A stretch of DNA of 64,000 bases from Lachnoclostridium phytofermentans (lineage in GTDB: Bacteria; Bacillota; Clostridia; Lachnospirales; Lachnospiraceae), in assembly GCF_000733755.1 (NCBI RefSeq), contig NZ_JPOF01000003.1, forward strand, positions 248,001-312,000, written 5' to 3'. The translations under genes were made by a program, and so were the position numbers. Below the pieces are notes generated by a model. It did no database searches. It was given only the letters and a program-made list of their open reading frames with translations, and was not told the origin of the DNA. This document shows positions 11,318 through 21,023 of this stretch, piece by piece. Each line of letters begins with the position of its first letter. Positions within the stretch are counted from its first letter, which is position 1.

Positions 11318-14300
11318 TTAATTCTCTATATCTGTGGTCTCGCTCTTTACGTCTGTTTTTGAATTTTTAACTGCTCTCTTCCACTTATCAAGCTTTTCAT
11401 CCGTTAATAGAGTAAGGCATGCAATTGATACATAGGGATCGGAATATGCTCCGATTGTTTGATGCCAACCATCTTTTTCAAGCTGCCATCTGGTTACATG
11501 CTCTCCCCCAAATCCAGATAACACAGTAAAACGAATCGCTGACGTAGTCACAGTCCTAGGAAAGGCAATGGTCTTTGGTGAAAATGAGCTATTCCATTGT
11601 CCTTCACATAAAAACTCCCAGTTCTCTTCTTTTTGATACTCTACTCGGTACTCTTTTATATCTCCCTCATGTTCTCTGTGATTCTGGCGTGGGACATATA
11701 ATATACCATAGAACGTATGTGCTTTGGGCATTTCTAATCTTATGTGAGCTGGATGACCTTTGACTAGCATAAAGTCCTCCGCATTACCATTGCATATTAC
11801 CTGAATATCCTGTGTTTCATCCTCTTCTAGTATCGCTGATACCTCCAGCAATTCCATCGTATGATTTTCATGATAAATTACTTTCATATCTTCAAATAAT
11901 ATTCTTTCCTCCGGAGCAAACTCCTCACTCTCCATATAGCTAAGAATGCTTTTCAAGAGTGCATTAGCTACCAGTGAATTTTCTTTCTCTGATTCTAATG
12001 GAAAGTCCACCGTAGTCATAAGCAGACTTCCATTCCCAGCTTTTGCTTCGAAAAGGAGTGCCAGGGGATAGTTTCTATTCCAGTCATCTATCACACGAAT
12101 GACAGGAGTAAGCTCTCCCCCAAAACGACTAAGATTGATTCCCCTGGTACCATCTAAGATTTCTTCCCACTGCCATTCGGCATAGGCTTCTGTTGGAAAC
12201 TGACGAAACACCGGGTGGGCTAAATCACAGATAATGCCTAGCCCTCTTGCCCAAGTTGGACCCATCTGTGCATTCCAAAAGACAGGTTTGAATTTTAATT
12301 TCGGACAATCATAGCTTAGAGAATCTGCACATGGGTTAAATAAGACCTTTTTTCCCTCTTCTAATGCTTGATTAGCAGCATCCCAGTCCTTCGTATAGAA
12401 TACCTGATTGGATTCTTTCAATTCCTTACGACAATTTTGATAACTCCATAATCTCCAGCTATTAACAAAACATTCTCCTTCCTGTGTCTCAATACAAACA
12501 CTTAGCTCATAAACAGAGGCTTCTTTATTATTGGGAAGTGAAAGCTTTATTGTACCCGCCTCAATATTTTTTCCAATCGGAATATTAAGTTTATTTAAGA
12601 TACTTTTCTTAATTAGTGCAGTCCCCTCCCTTAGTTCATAAAATACCGTAGCCTGATAAAGTTCTGCTTCTCCAAAATGGCTGATTTCAACAGAAGCTGT
12701 GACCGTCTCACCAGCTTCGTAAACGTATTTTGCAAGCCTTGCAAGCGGTACTGTCTTTGAACAAAATCTTCTCCATTCCATCGCATTGATATAGCCTTTC
12801 TCATCCCAGAAAGCATCCAGTACACCAACCAAAGCAGTCCCCTGACCAAGATAGTCATGTAAATCTAACAATTCAAATCCATACAAATGAGGAGTTCTTA
12901 GATTTGCTTCTATTTCTTCTTTATACATTAAGCTCTGTAATTTGCCAGAATGGTATTGAAACTCTTTGGAGTACTTTTCCACTCCATGTGCTTTTGCTGA
13001 GCCTTTAAATACTTCAAAATTACTTGGAGATAAGTATCCGGTAAACTTATCTATCATAGAAAAGTCAGGATAAGAGCACCATTGCCCAAGTTCATGACAG
13101 ATAACCGGAAGTGTTACATCTTTAAGCGATTCCCTATAATCAGCACCTTTCCATCCACCTGAATTTCTTATCGTTCCCCCCGGTTCTAAACCAAAACCTG
13201 AGCGGTGGAAGTAAAGATAATCTGTTCCTGTCACCTGTTTCGGTTCGATCGGATATGGCCAGCCAGATTGAATCGTATACAATTTTCTGGAATCAATTGC
13301 TTTGCAATGAGCTACAAATTCAGTTAAAGGCTCTAGCCATTCGCCCTTTGGTTCATTGGTTGGAGATAACATCACAAAAGATGGATGATTTCCGAACGCA
13401 CGAAGAATCCTATCCGCTTCCATTTTAGCGACCTTAAGCATCGGATCCCCTGGTTCAAAACTATTCCACATTCCACATTCCACTTGAAGATAAATTCCTT
13501 CCTCATCAGCTGCCACAAATGCTGCTTCTGGTGGGCAATAAGAATGAAAGCGCATAAAGTTTAGCCCCCATTCTTTTATTACTTTCATCACTTTCTGCCA
13601 AAATGTAAAACTGCAATCCGTATATCCGGTGATAGGATAATCTCCACCAAAATGTGTTCCCCTAAAATAGGTAGGACGATGATTTACAAGAAAAATCCCA
13701 TCTTTCGATTTAGCCTGTATAAAACCAAATGTAATTTCTTTTGTCTCCGTACCAAAACTGCTCGTTAAAGAGATGCTTTCCTTTAAAAGATTCATAGAAA
13801 ACTCATCCCAAAGCTTTGTGTCTTGATCATAGTTCTTTGTCAAAGTTATAAGAGTAACTCCTTCCTGACACATAACCGATAGATTATGATGCGTGGTAAG
13901 TGAAGCAGTTTGCGAATTTTTCTTGTCTTCTACTATCGCAATAGAGGAATTTATCGTTTCTTTTGTATGGTTTTCAATGGTTATTTCAAAAGTAGCTTTC
14001 TTTCGATCAATATCCGTAAACACTCTCACCTCATTGATAGAAACCGCTAAATGGCTATGTAATTCTATTCTTCCAACCATTCCGTTCCAGCCTGCACAAA
14101 GTGCATCTGAAACACCATGTCCATCCGGACGGTAAGGAAGCTGCATACTATTATCTAAGCATATGGTAAGCTTATAATCCTTCTTTTTTAAAAATCCGAG
14201 TGAAAATTCATGCGGAGTACATAAGCTAAAATCTTCTCCAACGTAGGTATCATCACACCAGATATGGCTTCTCCATCTGGTATTTTCAATAAATAAGGAA

Positions 14301-14626
14301 TACCATTTTCCCTCCGTAATATCTTCTGCACTGATGATAGTCTGATACCACGCTTTTCCACGATAGATTTTCGGTGGCTGGCTTAAAAAAGGTATTCTTA
14401 CCTTTCCTGCATTTTCATACTGATACTCTTCTCTTAGATACCATAAGGGATCACTTAATCCCTCCACCCATTCTGTATGACGGGATACCTCTTCCCCATA
14501 ACCTTGCTCCTGCAATACACCGGGAATTCGAATGCTGTCCTTAAAATTCTCTCTTTCCCAATGATTTGTAACCCCTTCATTTTTGGGGTCTATTCTAAAC
14601 TTCCATAGTCCTTTTAATGAAATCAT
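11318..14626 (-). CDS. glycoside hydrolase family 2 protein, cytoplasmic
   Basis: Large (1102 residues) GH2 enzyme of the beta-galactosidase/beta-glucuronidase clan, probably removing a beta-linked side-chain sugar from imported pectic oligosaccharides. An N-terminal jelly-roll sugar-binding domain (about 1-200) and an immunoglobulin-like domain precede a TIM barrel (about 305-600). The acid/base is E425 in TNEP and the probable nucleophile is E512 in CHELGQ. A long C-terminal part ends in a discoidin-like beta-sandwich. There is no signal peptide. The ATG has an AAGGAG site. It is the last gene of the transporter-GH105-GH28-GH2 run. The sugar specificity cannot be read from sequence alone. 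Confidence 0.87.
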   Translation of the reverse strand: MISLKGLWKFRIDPKNEGVTNHWERENFKDSIRIPGVLQEQGYGEEVSRHTEWVEGLSDPLWYLREEYQYENAGKVRIPFLSQPPKIYRGKAWYQTIISAEDITEGKWYSLFIENTRWRSHIWCDDTYVGEDFSLCTPHEFSLGFLKKKDYKLTICLDNSMQLPYRPDGHGVSDALCAGWNGMVGRIELHSHLAVSINEVRVFTDIDRKKATFEITIENHTKETINSSIAIVEDKKNSQTASLTTHHNLSVMCQEGVTLITLTKNYDQDTKLWDEFSMNLLKESISLTSSFGTETKEITFGFIQAKSKDGIFLVNHRPTYFRGTHFGGDYPITGYTDCSFTFWQKVMKVIKEWGLNFMRFHSYCPPEAAFVAADEEGIYLQVECGMWNSFEPGDPMLKVAKMEADRILRAFGNHPSFVMLSPTNEPKGEWLEPLTEFVAHCKAIDSRKLYTIQSGWPYPIEPKQVTGTDYLYFHRSGFGLEPGGTIRNSGGWKGADYRESLKDVTLPVICHELGQWCSYPDFSMIDKFTGYLSPSNFEVFKGSAKAHGVEKYSKEFQYHSGKLQSLMYKEEIEANLRTPHLYGFELLDLHDYLGQGTALVGVLDAFWDEKGYINAMEWRRFCSKTVPLARLAKYVYEAGETVTASVEISHFGEAELYQATVFYELREGTALIKKSILNKLNIPIGKNIEAGTIKLSLPNNKEASVYELSVCIETQEGECFVNSWRLWSYQNCRKELKESNQVFYTKDWDAANQALEEGKKVLFNPCADSLSYDCPKLKFKPVFWNAQMGPTWARGLGIICDLAHPVFRQFPTEAYAEWQWEEILDGTRGINLSRFGGELTPVIRVIDDWNRNYPLALLFEAKAGNGSLLMTTVDFPLESEKENSLVANALLKSILSYMESEEFAPEERILFEDMKVIYHENHTMELLEVSAILEEDETQDIQVICNGNAEDFMLVKGHPAHIRLEMPKAHTFYGILYVPRQNHREHEGDIKEYRVEYQKEENWEFLCEGQWNSSFSPKTIAFPRTVTTSAIRFTVLSGFGGEHVTRWQLEKDGWHQTIGAYSDPYVSIACLTLLTDEKLDKWKRAVKNSKTDVKSETTDIEN

Positions 14627-14654
14627 AATTACTCTACTCCTTAAGTATAAAATC

Positions 14655-14694
14655 GGAGTGCCAAAATATATGCAAGTAATAGTTTCAGCACTCC
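14655..14694 (-). other. intercistronic stem-loop before GH2
   Basis: Perfect 7-base arms GGAGTGC (14655-14661) and GCACTCC (14688-14694) frame a 26-base loop, 30 bases before the GH2 start. There is no U-run, so a processing or mRNA-stability element is more likely than a terminator. Confidence 0.4.
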
Positions 14695-14766
14695 TGTCTC
14701 TTCCTTTATTTTATCATAAGATAAAATATTTTAATAGATTCATACTCTTTTATAAGTTATTCCTTA

Positions 14767-16044
14767 TTAGTTATTCCTTATGGTTAATCTTAACTGCTTC
14801 CAATTAAAATTCTTAATCCCATGAATTCGTCCAAAATTCTTCGCTTCTATCGTAATATCTTCAAAGGTAAAGTTCTCAAATGGTGCATCTTCAAATCCCT
14901 GGATATCGAATGCTTCCGATACTCCCTCATATTCCTTGCGATATTTTGCATTCACACCTTGAATCACAATATTTCTAGCATGGGGAATTCCTTCTTCCTC
15001 GGAAACCTTTCCAGTTAATAATCCCCAACTCTTTGGGATATCACCCTCATAATCCTTTGGGACTTCACAATAACTATACGCTGGGTTCCAGTTAAATTGA
15101 AAGCTAAATGGGTATGCAACATCCAACATCTCTAAGTTTTCTACCGTAACCTGTTCCAATATACCGCCCCTGGCTCTAGCAGATTTTAACCGAAAACCAC
15201 ATTGAGTACCATCAAATTCTATTCCACGAACAGTAATATTTCTCATACCACCTGAAGTCTCACTTCCAAGTGTAATTCCAGCACCTAGTAGCAGCTTACA
15301 ATTTTGTATTATCACATCCTCGCAGATACGGTTAACTCGCAACCCATCTGCATCTCGACCTGACTTAATGCATATATTGTCATCATTACAAGAGATTGTA
15401 CAGTTTTCCACCAAGACCTTCTTACAAGAATCAATATCGATGCCATCGGTACTCGGTCCTTGATTCTGATCAATAGTCAGATTACGTACGGTAACATTTT
15501 CACTATAGCAAAGATGTACATTCCAGAAACCAGAGCGAATACAGGAAAAATCCTCAAGGATAATGTCATAACTCTCGAATACTATGACATTTCTTGTTCG
15601 GGTACAATCATAATCCACAGCCCAGCGAAGCCCTTTTGCCTCATATTCTCTTCGCATGCCACCATGACGATCTGTGCCCCAGTACTTATTCCACCAGTAC
15701 TCTCCTTGTCCATCGATCATTCCCTCTCCATAGATTCTGACATTGGACTCATGAAAAACATTTAGAATCCCTGCGGGCCATTCCATCTCAACTCCAGCAA
15801 CCCTGGAAAATACAAATGGATATTCCTCTTCTCTAATTGTTCCTAGTAAAACAGCATCTTTTTCAAGATGAAAAGAGATGTTGCTTTTTAAGAATAGGGC
15901 ACCTGTCAAATAAGTACCTGCTGGAAGTACTACCTCACCGCCACAAAGGGCAGCAGCATCAATCGCTTTTTGTATTGCTTTCGTTGTCAGAGAAGTTCCA
16001 TCCCTGCAAGCCCCAAAATCAAGAACATTAAATTCTTGTTGCAT
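14767..16044 (-). CDS. GH28 polygalacturonase/rhamnogalacturonan hydrolase, cytoplasmic
   Basis: Right-handed beta-helix hydrolase of family 28 (425 residues), cutting alpha-1,4-GalA or rhamnogalacturonan linkages in oligosaccharides. The active-site motifs are recognisable but divergent: STDGID (D200), CNDDNICIKSG (D221, D222) and FRLKSARARGG (R285, K287). The classic GHG is replaced by GITLGSE at about 256-262, as seen in exo-acting and rhamnogalacturonan-directed members. There is no signal peptide. The start overlaps the end of the GH105 gene by 17 bases and is preceded by GGGGAGGA. The product probably works in the cytoplasm together with GH105. Confidence 0.9.
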   Translation of the reverse strand: MQQEFNVLDFGACRDGTSLTTKAIQKAIDAAALCGGEVVLPAGTYLTGALFLKSNISFHLEKDAVLLGTIREEEYPFVFSRVAGVEMEWPAGILNVFHESNVRIYGEGMIDGQGEYWWNKYWGTDRHGGMRREYEAKGLRWAVDYDCTRTRNVIVFESYDIILEDFSCIRSGFWNVHLCYSENVTVRNLTIDQNQGPSTDGIDIDSCKKVLVENCTISCNDDNICIKSGRDADGLRVNRICEDVIIQNCKLLLGAGITLGSETSGGMRNITVRGIEFDGTQCGFRLKSARARGGILEQVTVENLEMLDVAYPFSFQFNWNPAYSYCEVPKDYEGDIPKSWGLLTGKVSEEEGIPHARNIVIQGVNAKYRKEYEGVSEAFDIQGFEDAPFENFTFEDITIEAKNFGRIHGIKNFNWKQLRLTIRNN

Positions 16045-18229
16045 CCATATTCCTCCCCTTCATCTTTTCTACTTCAACTCCTGCTAATATCACAATACCT
16101 GTTCCATGATTGTCATTAATATTCCAAGTCAAATCATTCGCATAGTATTCTTTGCTAAAGGAATAACCAGAGCCACGGCATACACCAAAGAGATTTCCCT
16201 GTTGGTCAATGGAAGTTTTACATAAGGCTTCCCAGCCTTTCAGCGCTGCATTCTCGTAGGCAGTATTTTCTTCAAACCATCCATATCGAACACCTCTGGA
16301 GAAAGCATAAACAAACATCGCAGTACAAGATGTCTCTGGATAAGACTCTGGCATAGTTAGTACTTGATGCCACATTCCTTCGTTATCCTGTAATGATAAG
16401 TAGCCCTGACATAAGGTGCGATAAATCTGAATAATATCGCTATACTCTTTATGCTCTGGAGAAAGTACTTCCAAAAGCTCTGTAATAGAAAAGATCGTCC
16501 ACCCATTTCCCCTTCCCCAAGGGACCTTGGTCTGTATGCTATAATTCACATCATAGATATGAGACATAATCTGAAGCTCTGGCATGAACAGATAATGATA
16601 AAAACGTTTCACCTGGTGTATTACTTCCGCCAGATAACTATCTTCTTTGGTCTTCTGATAATAGCGGCATAAGAAAGGTATACTCATGTACATATCATCC
16701 GCCCACACTGTTTTGTTCATAATTGGTAGATAACAATGATCACGATAGAAGGTACCATCTGTTAAACGGTATTGCTTTTCTTTGATAAAATCACCGATTA
16801 CCTTTGCAATGACTTCTCCATCGTATAAGTCATGGTCTTTTTTATATTCTAACATCGCACTACCAAAGGAACCGCAGTCATCAAGACAATCTAAGGTTGT
16901 TATCTGGTTATGAAATGGTGCTGCACCGTACTCTTCTTTATCCCACATACAATACTCATAAAAACCTGCTGCCTTCTCAAAATGGCTGCCCACATAAGAA
17001 ACCACGGACTCCTCTTCAAAAACGCGCCCTGCTTGAAGCATACCATAAAGCGTAACCCCCAAAGGATAAGACCACTCCCCAAAATTCACACCCTCATTAT
17101 AAGGACGTACTCGGCAGGATTTTTTATCTACATACCAAAAGTCCATTCCCTTCTCTGTCATCATTGGTACTCTGACCTCTAAGTATTTAAGTAGCTCCTC
17201 TTTCTTAAGGACTGAAAATGGGCCTGCATAAAGAAATTGCAATTTAGGGTCCTTATTAAAATCATTTCCTTCTAACTTGACAGGACAACTTGCTTCTTTA
17301 CAGGAAACCACTGGCTTTACTCCAAATAAGGCCACCTGATATATCTCCTCCTTTAACGGGAAGGTATAAGTAAAGGATTCACTTACTTCTTTTTCAAGGA
17401 GCGTTTCATCCTCGGTTGATTTTATATATAATTTTCCCTCTCCACTCACTTGGCCCGAGAGAGAGACAGATCGTTCAACTGTCGTTTCCACCTTGGTATA
17501 GACAAGGTACTTTTTATTAAGTTCAGGTGAAGCAGCATGTAGATTATTCTGATTTGGATCAACAAAAATTCGCTCTGTTGGAGTGAGAATTTCTTCCTCC
17601 TTATTAAATTCTAGGTCAGGATACCAAGAAAGACCAGTCGTTTTTTCCGAATCCCAAAGTTTAGGAAGTGAAGAAAGAGGTTTCTTTACCGGTTCACTGT
17701 AGATAAAACCACCCATCCCCTTTCTTTCCTTGGATGGCGCAAAAAACTGAATTCTTCTGCCTTTATAGGAACTGCTTCCAATGCGAATGCCACATCCAAG
17801 TGGTGTTTTGATACACAAAAATAATAGACTATTGCTACCCCTTTTCAAAGGAATGGCAACATCCGCGAGACTGTCACTAAAGCGCTCTCCATATAAAGAA
17901 CTGCGATAACAAAGCTCTCCGTTCACATAAAGAAACACTGGTCCATAAACGCCAAGTCTTAGATGGAACATTCCCTCCTGCATAGCATCTAGTTTAGCCC
18001 ATGCATACGCATAGCTTTCATTTTCCATCTTTGGAAACTTCTCATGTAGTTTGACTTCATCTAGATAATCTTCGGTAATGTGAAAATTACCTTTTGGATA
18101 GATATGATACGTCACAGGTACCAAAGGATTATCTCCATGATATCTTTCTATCATCTGATGAATGACTGCTCTTGTGTCAGTCTTATATTTGGAATAGATA
18201 CTTTTTTCGATTGGAAAATAATAATTCAT
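16028..18229 (-). CDS. GH105 unsaturated rhamnogalacturonyl hydrolase with N-terminal beta domain
   Basis: Removes the unsaturated galacturonyl residue left on oligosaccharides by pectate or rhamnogalacturonan lyases. The C-terminal about 360 residues form the (alpha/alpha)6 barrel of GH105/GH88, with WADDMYMSIPFL (about 509-520), VPWGRGNGW (about 569-577) and ETSCTAMF. A further about 350 N-terminal residues look like beta-sandwich modules, making it longer than YteR (about 370). I chose ATG at 18229, which has GGAAAGGA 7 bases upstream, rather than the in-frame GTG at 18253. There is no signal peptide. It follows the binding-protein gene after an intercistronic hairpin. Confidence 0.9.
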   Translation of the reverse strand: MNYYFPIEKSIYSKYKTDTRAVIHQMIERYHGDNPLVPVTYHIYPKGNFHITEDYLDEVKLHEKFPKMENESYAYAWAKLDAMQEGMFHLRLGVYGPVFLYVNGELCYRSSLYGERFSDSLADVAIPLKRGSNSLLFLCIKTPLGCGIRIGSSSYKGRRIQFFAPSKERKGMGGFIYSEPVKKPLSSLPKLWDSEKTTGLSWYPDLEFNKEEEILTPTERIFVDPNQNNLHAASPELNKKYLVYTKVETTVERSVSLSGQVSGEGKLYIKSTEDETLLEKEVSESFTYTFPLKEEIYQVALFGVKPVVSCKEASCPVKLEGNDFNKDPKLQFLYAGPFSVLKKEELLKYLEVRVPMMTEKGMDFWYVDKKSCRVRPYNEGVNFGEWSYPLGVTLYGMLQAGRVFEEESVVSYVGSHFEKAAGFYEYCMWDKEEYGAAPFHNQITTLDCLDDCGSFGSAMLEYKKDHDLYDGEVIAKVIGDFIKEKQYRLTDGTFYRDHCYLPIMNKTVWADDMYMSIPFLCRYYQKTKEDSYLAEVIHQVKRFYHYLFMPELQIMSHIYDVNYSIQTKVPWGRGNGWTIFSITELLEVLSPEHKEYSDIIQIYRTLCQGYLSLQDNEGMWHQVLTMPESYPETSCTAMFVYAFSRGVRYGWFEENTAYENAALKGWEALCKTSIDQQGNLFGVCRGSGYSFSKEYYANDLTWNINDNHGTGIVILAGVEVEKMKGRNMDATRI

Positions 18230-18287
18230 AAACTTGTCCTTTCCCTGCCACACGAACTGGTGGATTCCCGTTCCTCTTATCTGTCAC

Positions 18288-18341
18288 TTAAGAGGCTGTT
18301 CCAGGTAGCAGCGATATGCCAGCTTGGTCACAGCCTCTTAA
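18288..18341 (-). other. intercistronic hairpin between binding protein and GH105 genes
   Basis: Perfect 12-base arms (18288-18299 and 18330-18341, TTAAGAGGCTGT and its complement) enclose a 30-base loop and start 7 bases after the binding-protein stop. No U-run follows. This is the usual place for a stem that stabilises the abundant binding-protein message relative to downstream enzymes. Confidence 0.7.
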
Positions 18342-18347
18342 CATTCA

Positions 18348-19934
18348 TTATCTTTGAGCGTTTACTTCTTCAATTACATTTGCTCCACCAGCTTTTTCCC
18401 ACTCTGTCCACTTTGCTCTTAAACCACTTTCATCGATTTCACCACAGATATACTGTGTTCTTGCCTGCTTTAGGATTTCGTCTAAGTTACCTCCATTCAT
18501 GGAGTAAGTTTTCGAGTTATTTAAGTAACCCGCAGCTGGATTAAATACGGCATACTGTATGTTCTGCTCTTTTACCTGATCCTCAAGAATCTTACGATCG
18601 GTTCTCTTAGTACCCATAGAAACAATAGCTTGGTTAGGAATATATGGTGTTAACTGATTTAAACCATTATGAGGAATTGTTGCTAAATCCTTACCCTGAA
18701 CTAAACTTACTAAGTTACCATCGGTATCTACCTCATATGAGATACCCTCAACACCATAATCACATAATAATAGCATTTCATCATCACACATCTTATCAAG
18801 GAAGCTTAAGCATGCTTCTAAGTCAGCTTCCGTTTTCGCTGCCTTTGTAATTACATAGAAACCATTCATACCCGTGGTAGCCTGAGTACGTTTATCTCCG
18901 CCTTCTTCCTTCGCAATCGCACCTACAAAGTTCATCGAAGCAATTCCCTCGCCTGTAGCAGCAGGAATTTTGTTATCTTCGAAATAGTCCCAAACTCTTC
19001 TTGAATCATCAATAGCTGTTACAAAAATACCAGCTTCCCCTTTTTTCATAGAATCAGTTGCTGTAGATGGTTCACGAACTGGCCAATCTTTCGCTACTAA
19101 GCCTTCTTCATAAATCTTACGCAACCAATTTAGTGCCTCCATGTATTCCTCTGTCTGGTGACCTGGAACTAACTTTCCGTCTTTTTCTACCCAGCCATTG
19201 CCTGCATCAAACCAAGCTTGAATAATGTCTAGTGGCGCCGTATTTTTTGTAAAGGCAAAACCGTAGGTGTCATCCTTACCATTTCCATCTGGATCATTGT
19301 ATGTAAACTGATAAGCCATGTTATACAAATCTTCAATTGTTTCTGGAGCCTCTAAGCCTAATTTTTCAGCCCAGTCAGCACGGTATCCAACCGCATTTCT
19401 GCCGATAGGTCTTGCACGATAAATACCGATTAACTGACCATTAATTGTTACCTGCTCTAATACTTCTTTGTTCGCCTGTGATAAATTTGGATACTTCTGA
19501 TAGTCAAAAAGGTATTCAGAAAGATCCCAGAAAGCACCTGCATTTGCAGCTTGAACTATCGTAGAGTTTACAGGACCATTCACTGTGATAATCATTGGCA
19601 TATTATCTTTATCAAGTAAAGTTAACCCAAGCTTCTCAGTATAAGTATCATTTGCTACCCAAGTAAACGTCTTATCATCAATGATTGTATTGGTATAATC
19701 AGATACTTTCTGCTTAATTTCTTCCGAACCTTCCGCAGAAAGTGGAGAACCATTATAGTCAATCGCCATCATTGTGATTCTCTTTTTTTCGCTTGTTTCT
19801 CCTCCAGCTTCTTGTGTTGCTCCGTTGGTTGGATTGTTGTTAGAACCCCCGTCTCCTGTTTTACTTCCGCATGCTACACAGGATAACATCATTACTACAG
19901 CCATCCCCAATGCCAATAGCTTTTTCTTCATCAT
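18348..19934 (-). CDS. oligosaccharide ABC transporter binding lipoprotein (LplA/YtcQ type)
   Basis: Extracellular solute-binding lipoprotein of the large-oligosaccharide LplA/YtcQ class (528 residues). The signal peptide ends in a lipobox with the Cys of VACGS. A Gly/Asn/Thr linker precedes the binding domain. The calcium-type loop DPDGNGKDD typical of this class is present near residue 200. It is the third gene after the two permeases and is preceded by a strong AAGGAGG site. No ATPase gene is present, as usual for this class, which shares an MsmX-like ATPase. The neighbouring GH105/GH28 genes point to rhamnogalacturonan-derived oligosaccharides. Confidence 0.92.
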   Translation of the reverse strand: MMKKKLLALGMAVVMMLSCVACGSKTGDGGSNNNPTNGATQEAGGETSEKKRITMMAIDYNGSPLSAEGSEEIKQKVSDYTNTIIDDKTFTWVANDTYTEKLGLTLLDKDNMPMIITVNGPVNSTIVQAANAGAFWDLSEYLFDYQKYPNLSQANKEVLEQVTINGQLIGIYRARPIGRNAVGYRADWAEKLGLEAPETIEDLYNMAYQFTYNDPDGNGKDDTYGFAFTKNTAPLDIIQAWFDAGNGWVEKDGKLVPGHQTEEYMEALNWLRKIYEEGLVAKDWPVREPSTATDSMKKGEAGIFVTAIDDSRRVWDYFEDNKIPAATGEGIASMNFVGAIAKEEGGDKRTQATTGMNGFYVITKAAKTEADLEACLSFLDKMCDDEMLLLCDYGVEGISYEVDTDGNLVSLVQGKDLATIPHNGLNQLTPYIPNQAIVSMGTKRTDRKILEDQVKEQNIQYAVFNPAAGYLNNSKTYSMNGGNLDEILKQARTQYICGEIDESGLRAKWTEWEKAGGANVIEEVNAQR

Positions 19935-20025
19935 AAATAAATCCTCCTTAAAATATCTATGTTAATTTAAATTAACATCCATCTCATTTTGTATCTTGTT
20001 GCAGATACGGTACTGTCCCTTAACA

Positions 20026-20056
20026 CAGAAAAGCACGCTATACGAACTTTCCTTAT
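20026..20056. repeat. dispersed intergenic palindrome, copy 1 (degenerate)
   Basis: An imperfect palindrome around the core CACGCTATACGAAC, flanked by AGAAAAG and CTTTCCTT. It aligns with the better copies at 48548 and 57477. It lies between the permease stop and the binding-protein start. Confidence 0.5.
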
Positions 20057-20066
20057 CTTAATTAAG

Positions 20067-21002
20067 TTAACCTTTTACAGCTCCAACCATAACACCTTGT
20101 GTAAAGTATTTCTGAATAAATGGATACACTAGAAGGATTGGTATCGTTGCGACTACAGTAGCTGCCATCTTAACTGCTTTTTCAGGTGGTGCACCAAAGA
20201 TTCCATAATCAATGGATTCACCGGATAAATCAATACCACCAGCCATAAAGATAATTCTACGAAGTGCTATCTGTACCACTTCTTTCTTCTGGTCAGTAAT
20301 ATAAATCATTGCATTAAAGTAATCGTTCCAGTGACTTACAGCGTAGAACAGAGAAATTGAGGCCAGTACTGGTTTGGATAACGGTAGAATGATTTTATAG
20401 AAGATACTAATATCATTGCATCCATCAATTTTTGCAGCTTCCTCTAACTCACTCGGTATCTCTTGGAAGAAGTTCTTCACAATGATAAGATTAAAAGCGT
20501 TAATTGCTCCAGGAAGTAACAATGCCCAAAATGAATTTAGTAAGCCTAAATTACTAATTAATAAGTAGTTAGGAATCATACCACCAGAAAATAACATGGT
20601 GATTAAAACCATATTCAAACCAAAATTACGAAGTTTGAATTTCTTTCTAGAAACTGCATAAGCAAATGTGGTAGTAAAAAACATATTTATTGCGGTACCT
20701 GCAACCGCTACAAAGATTGAGTTCTTTAAACCATGGAAAATGTCACCTGAACTAATGATGTAGTTATACGCATTTAAGGAAAATTCTTTCGGAAAGAGAA
20801 AGAACGCTCTTTCTGTTAATTCCTTCTCTGTCGCAAAGGAGCCAGCAATAACGTATACGAATGGTAATAAAGTTAATAATGCAAAGCCTCCGACTCCAAG
20901 ATAAATGATAACTTGGATAATTTGATCGCCAACACTTCGTTTGATTTTGCTTTTTGATTTTATTTTATTTGTTTTCATTTTTGTTCCTTGTGCTTGTGCC
21001 AT
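20067..21002 (-). CDS. oligosaccharide ABC transporter permease (LplC/YtcP type)
   Basis: Inner-membrane permease of the carbohydrate uptake family (311 residues) with about six membrane helices after a basic N-terminal tail. The EAA loop is seen as ELEEAAKIDGCNDISIFYKI near residue 190, which contacts the shared ATPase. The C-terminus FIQKYFTQGVMVGAVKG is the signature of LplC/YtcP permeases. It lies 21 bases after the partner permease. Confidence 0.95.
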   Translation of the reverse strand: MAQAQGTKMKTNKIKSKSKIKRSVGDQIIQVIIYLGVGGFALLTLLPFVYVIAGSFATEKELTERAFFLFPKEFSLNAYNYIISSGDIFHGLKNSIFVAVAGTAINMFFTTTFAYAVSRKKFKLRNFGLNMVLITMLFSGGMIPNYLLISNLGLLNSFWALLLPGAINAFNLIIVKNFFQEIPSELEEAAKIDGCNDISIFYKIILPLSKPVLASISLFYAVSHWNDYFNAMIYITDQKKEVVQIALRRIIFMAGGIDLSGESIDYGIFGAPPEKAVKMAATVVATIPILLVYPFIQKYFTQGVMVGAVKG

Positions 21003-21023
21003 ATTATTCTAACGACTCCTTTC

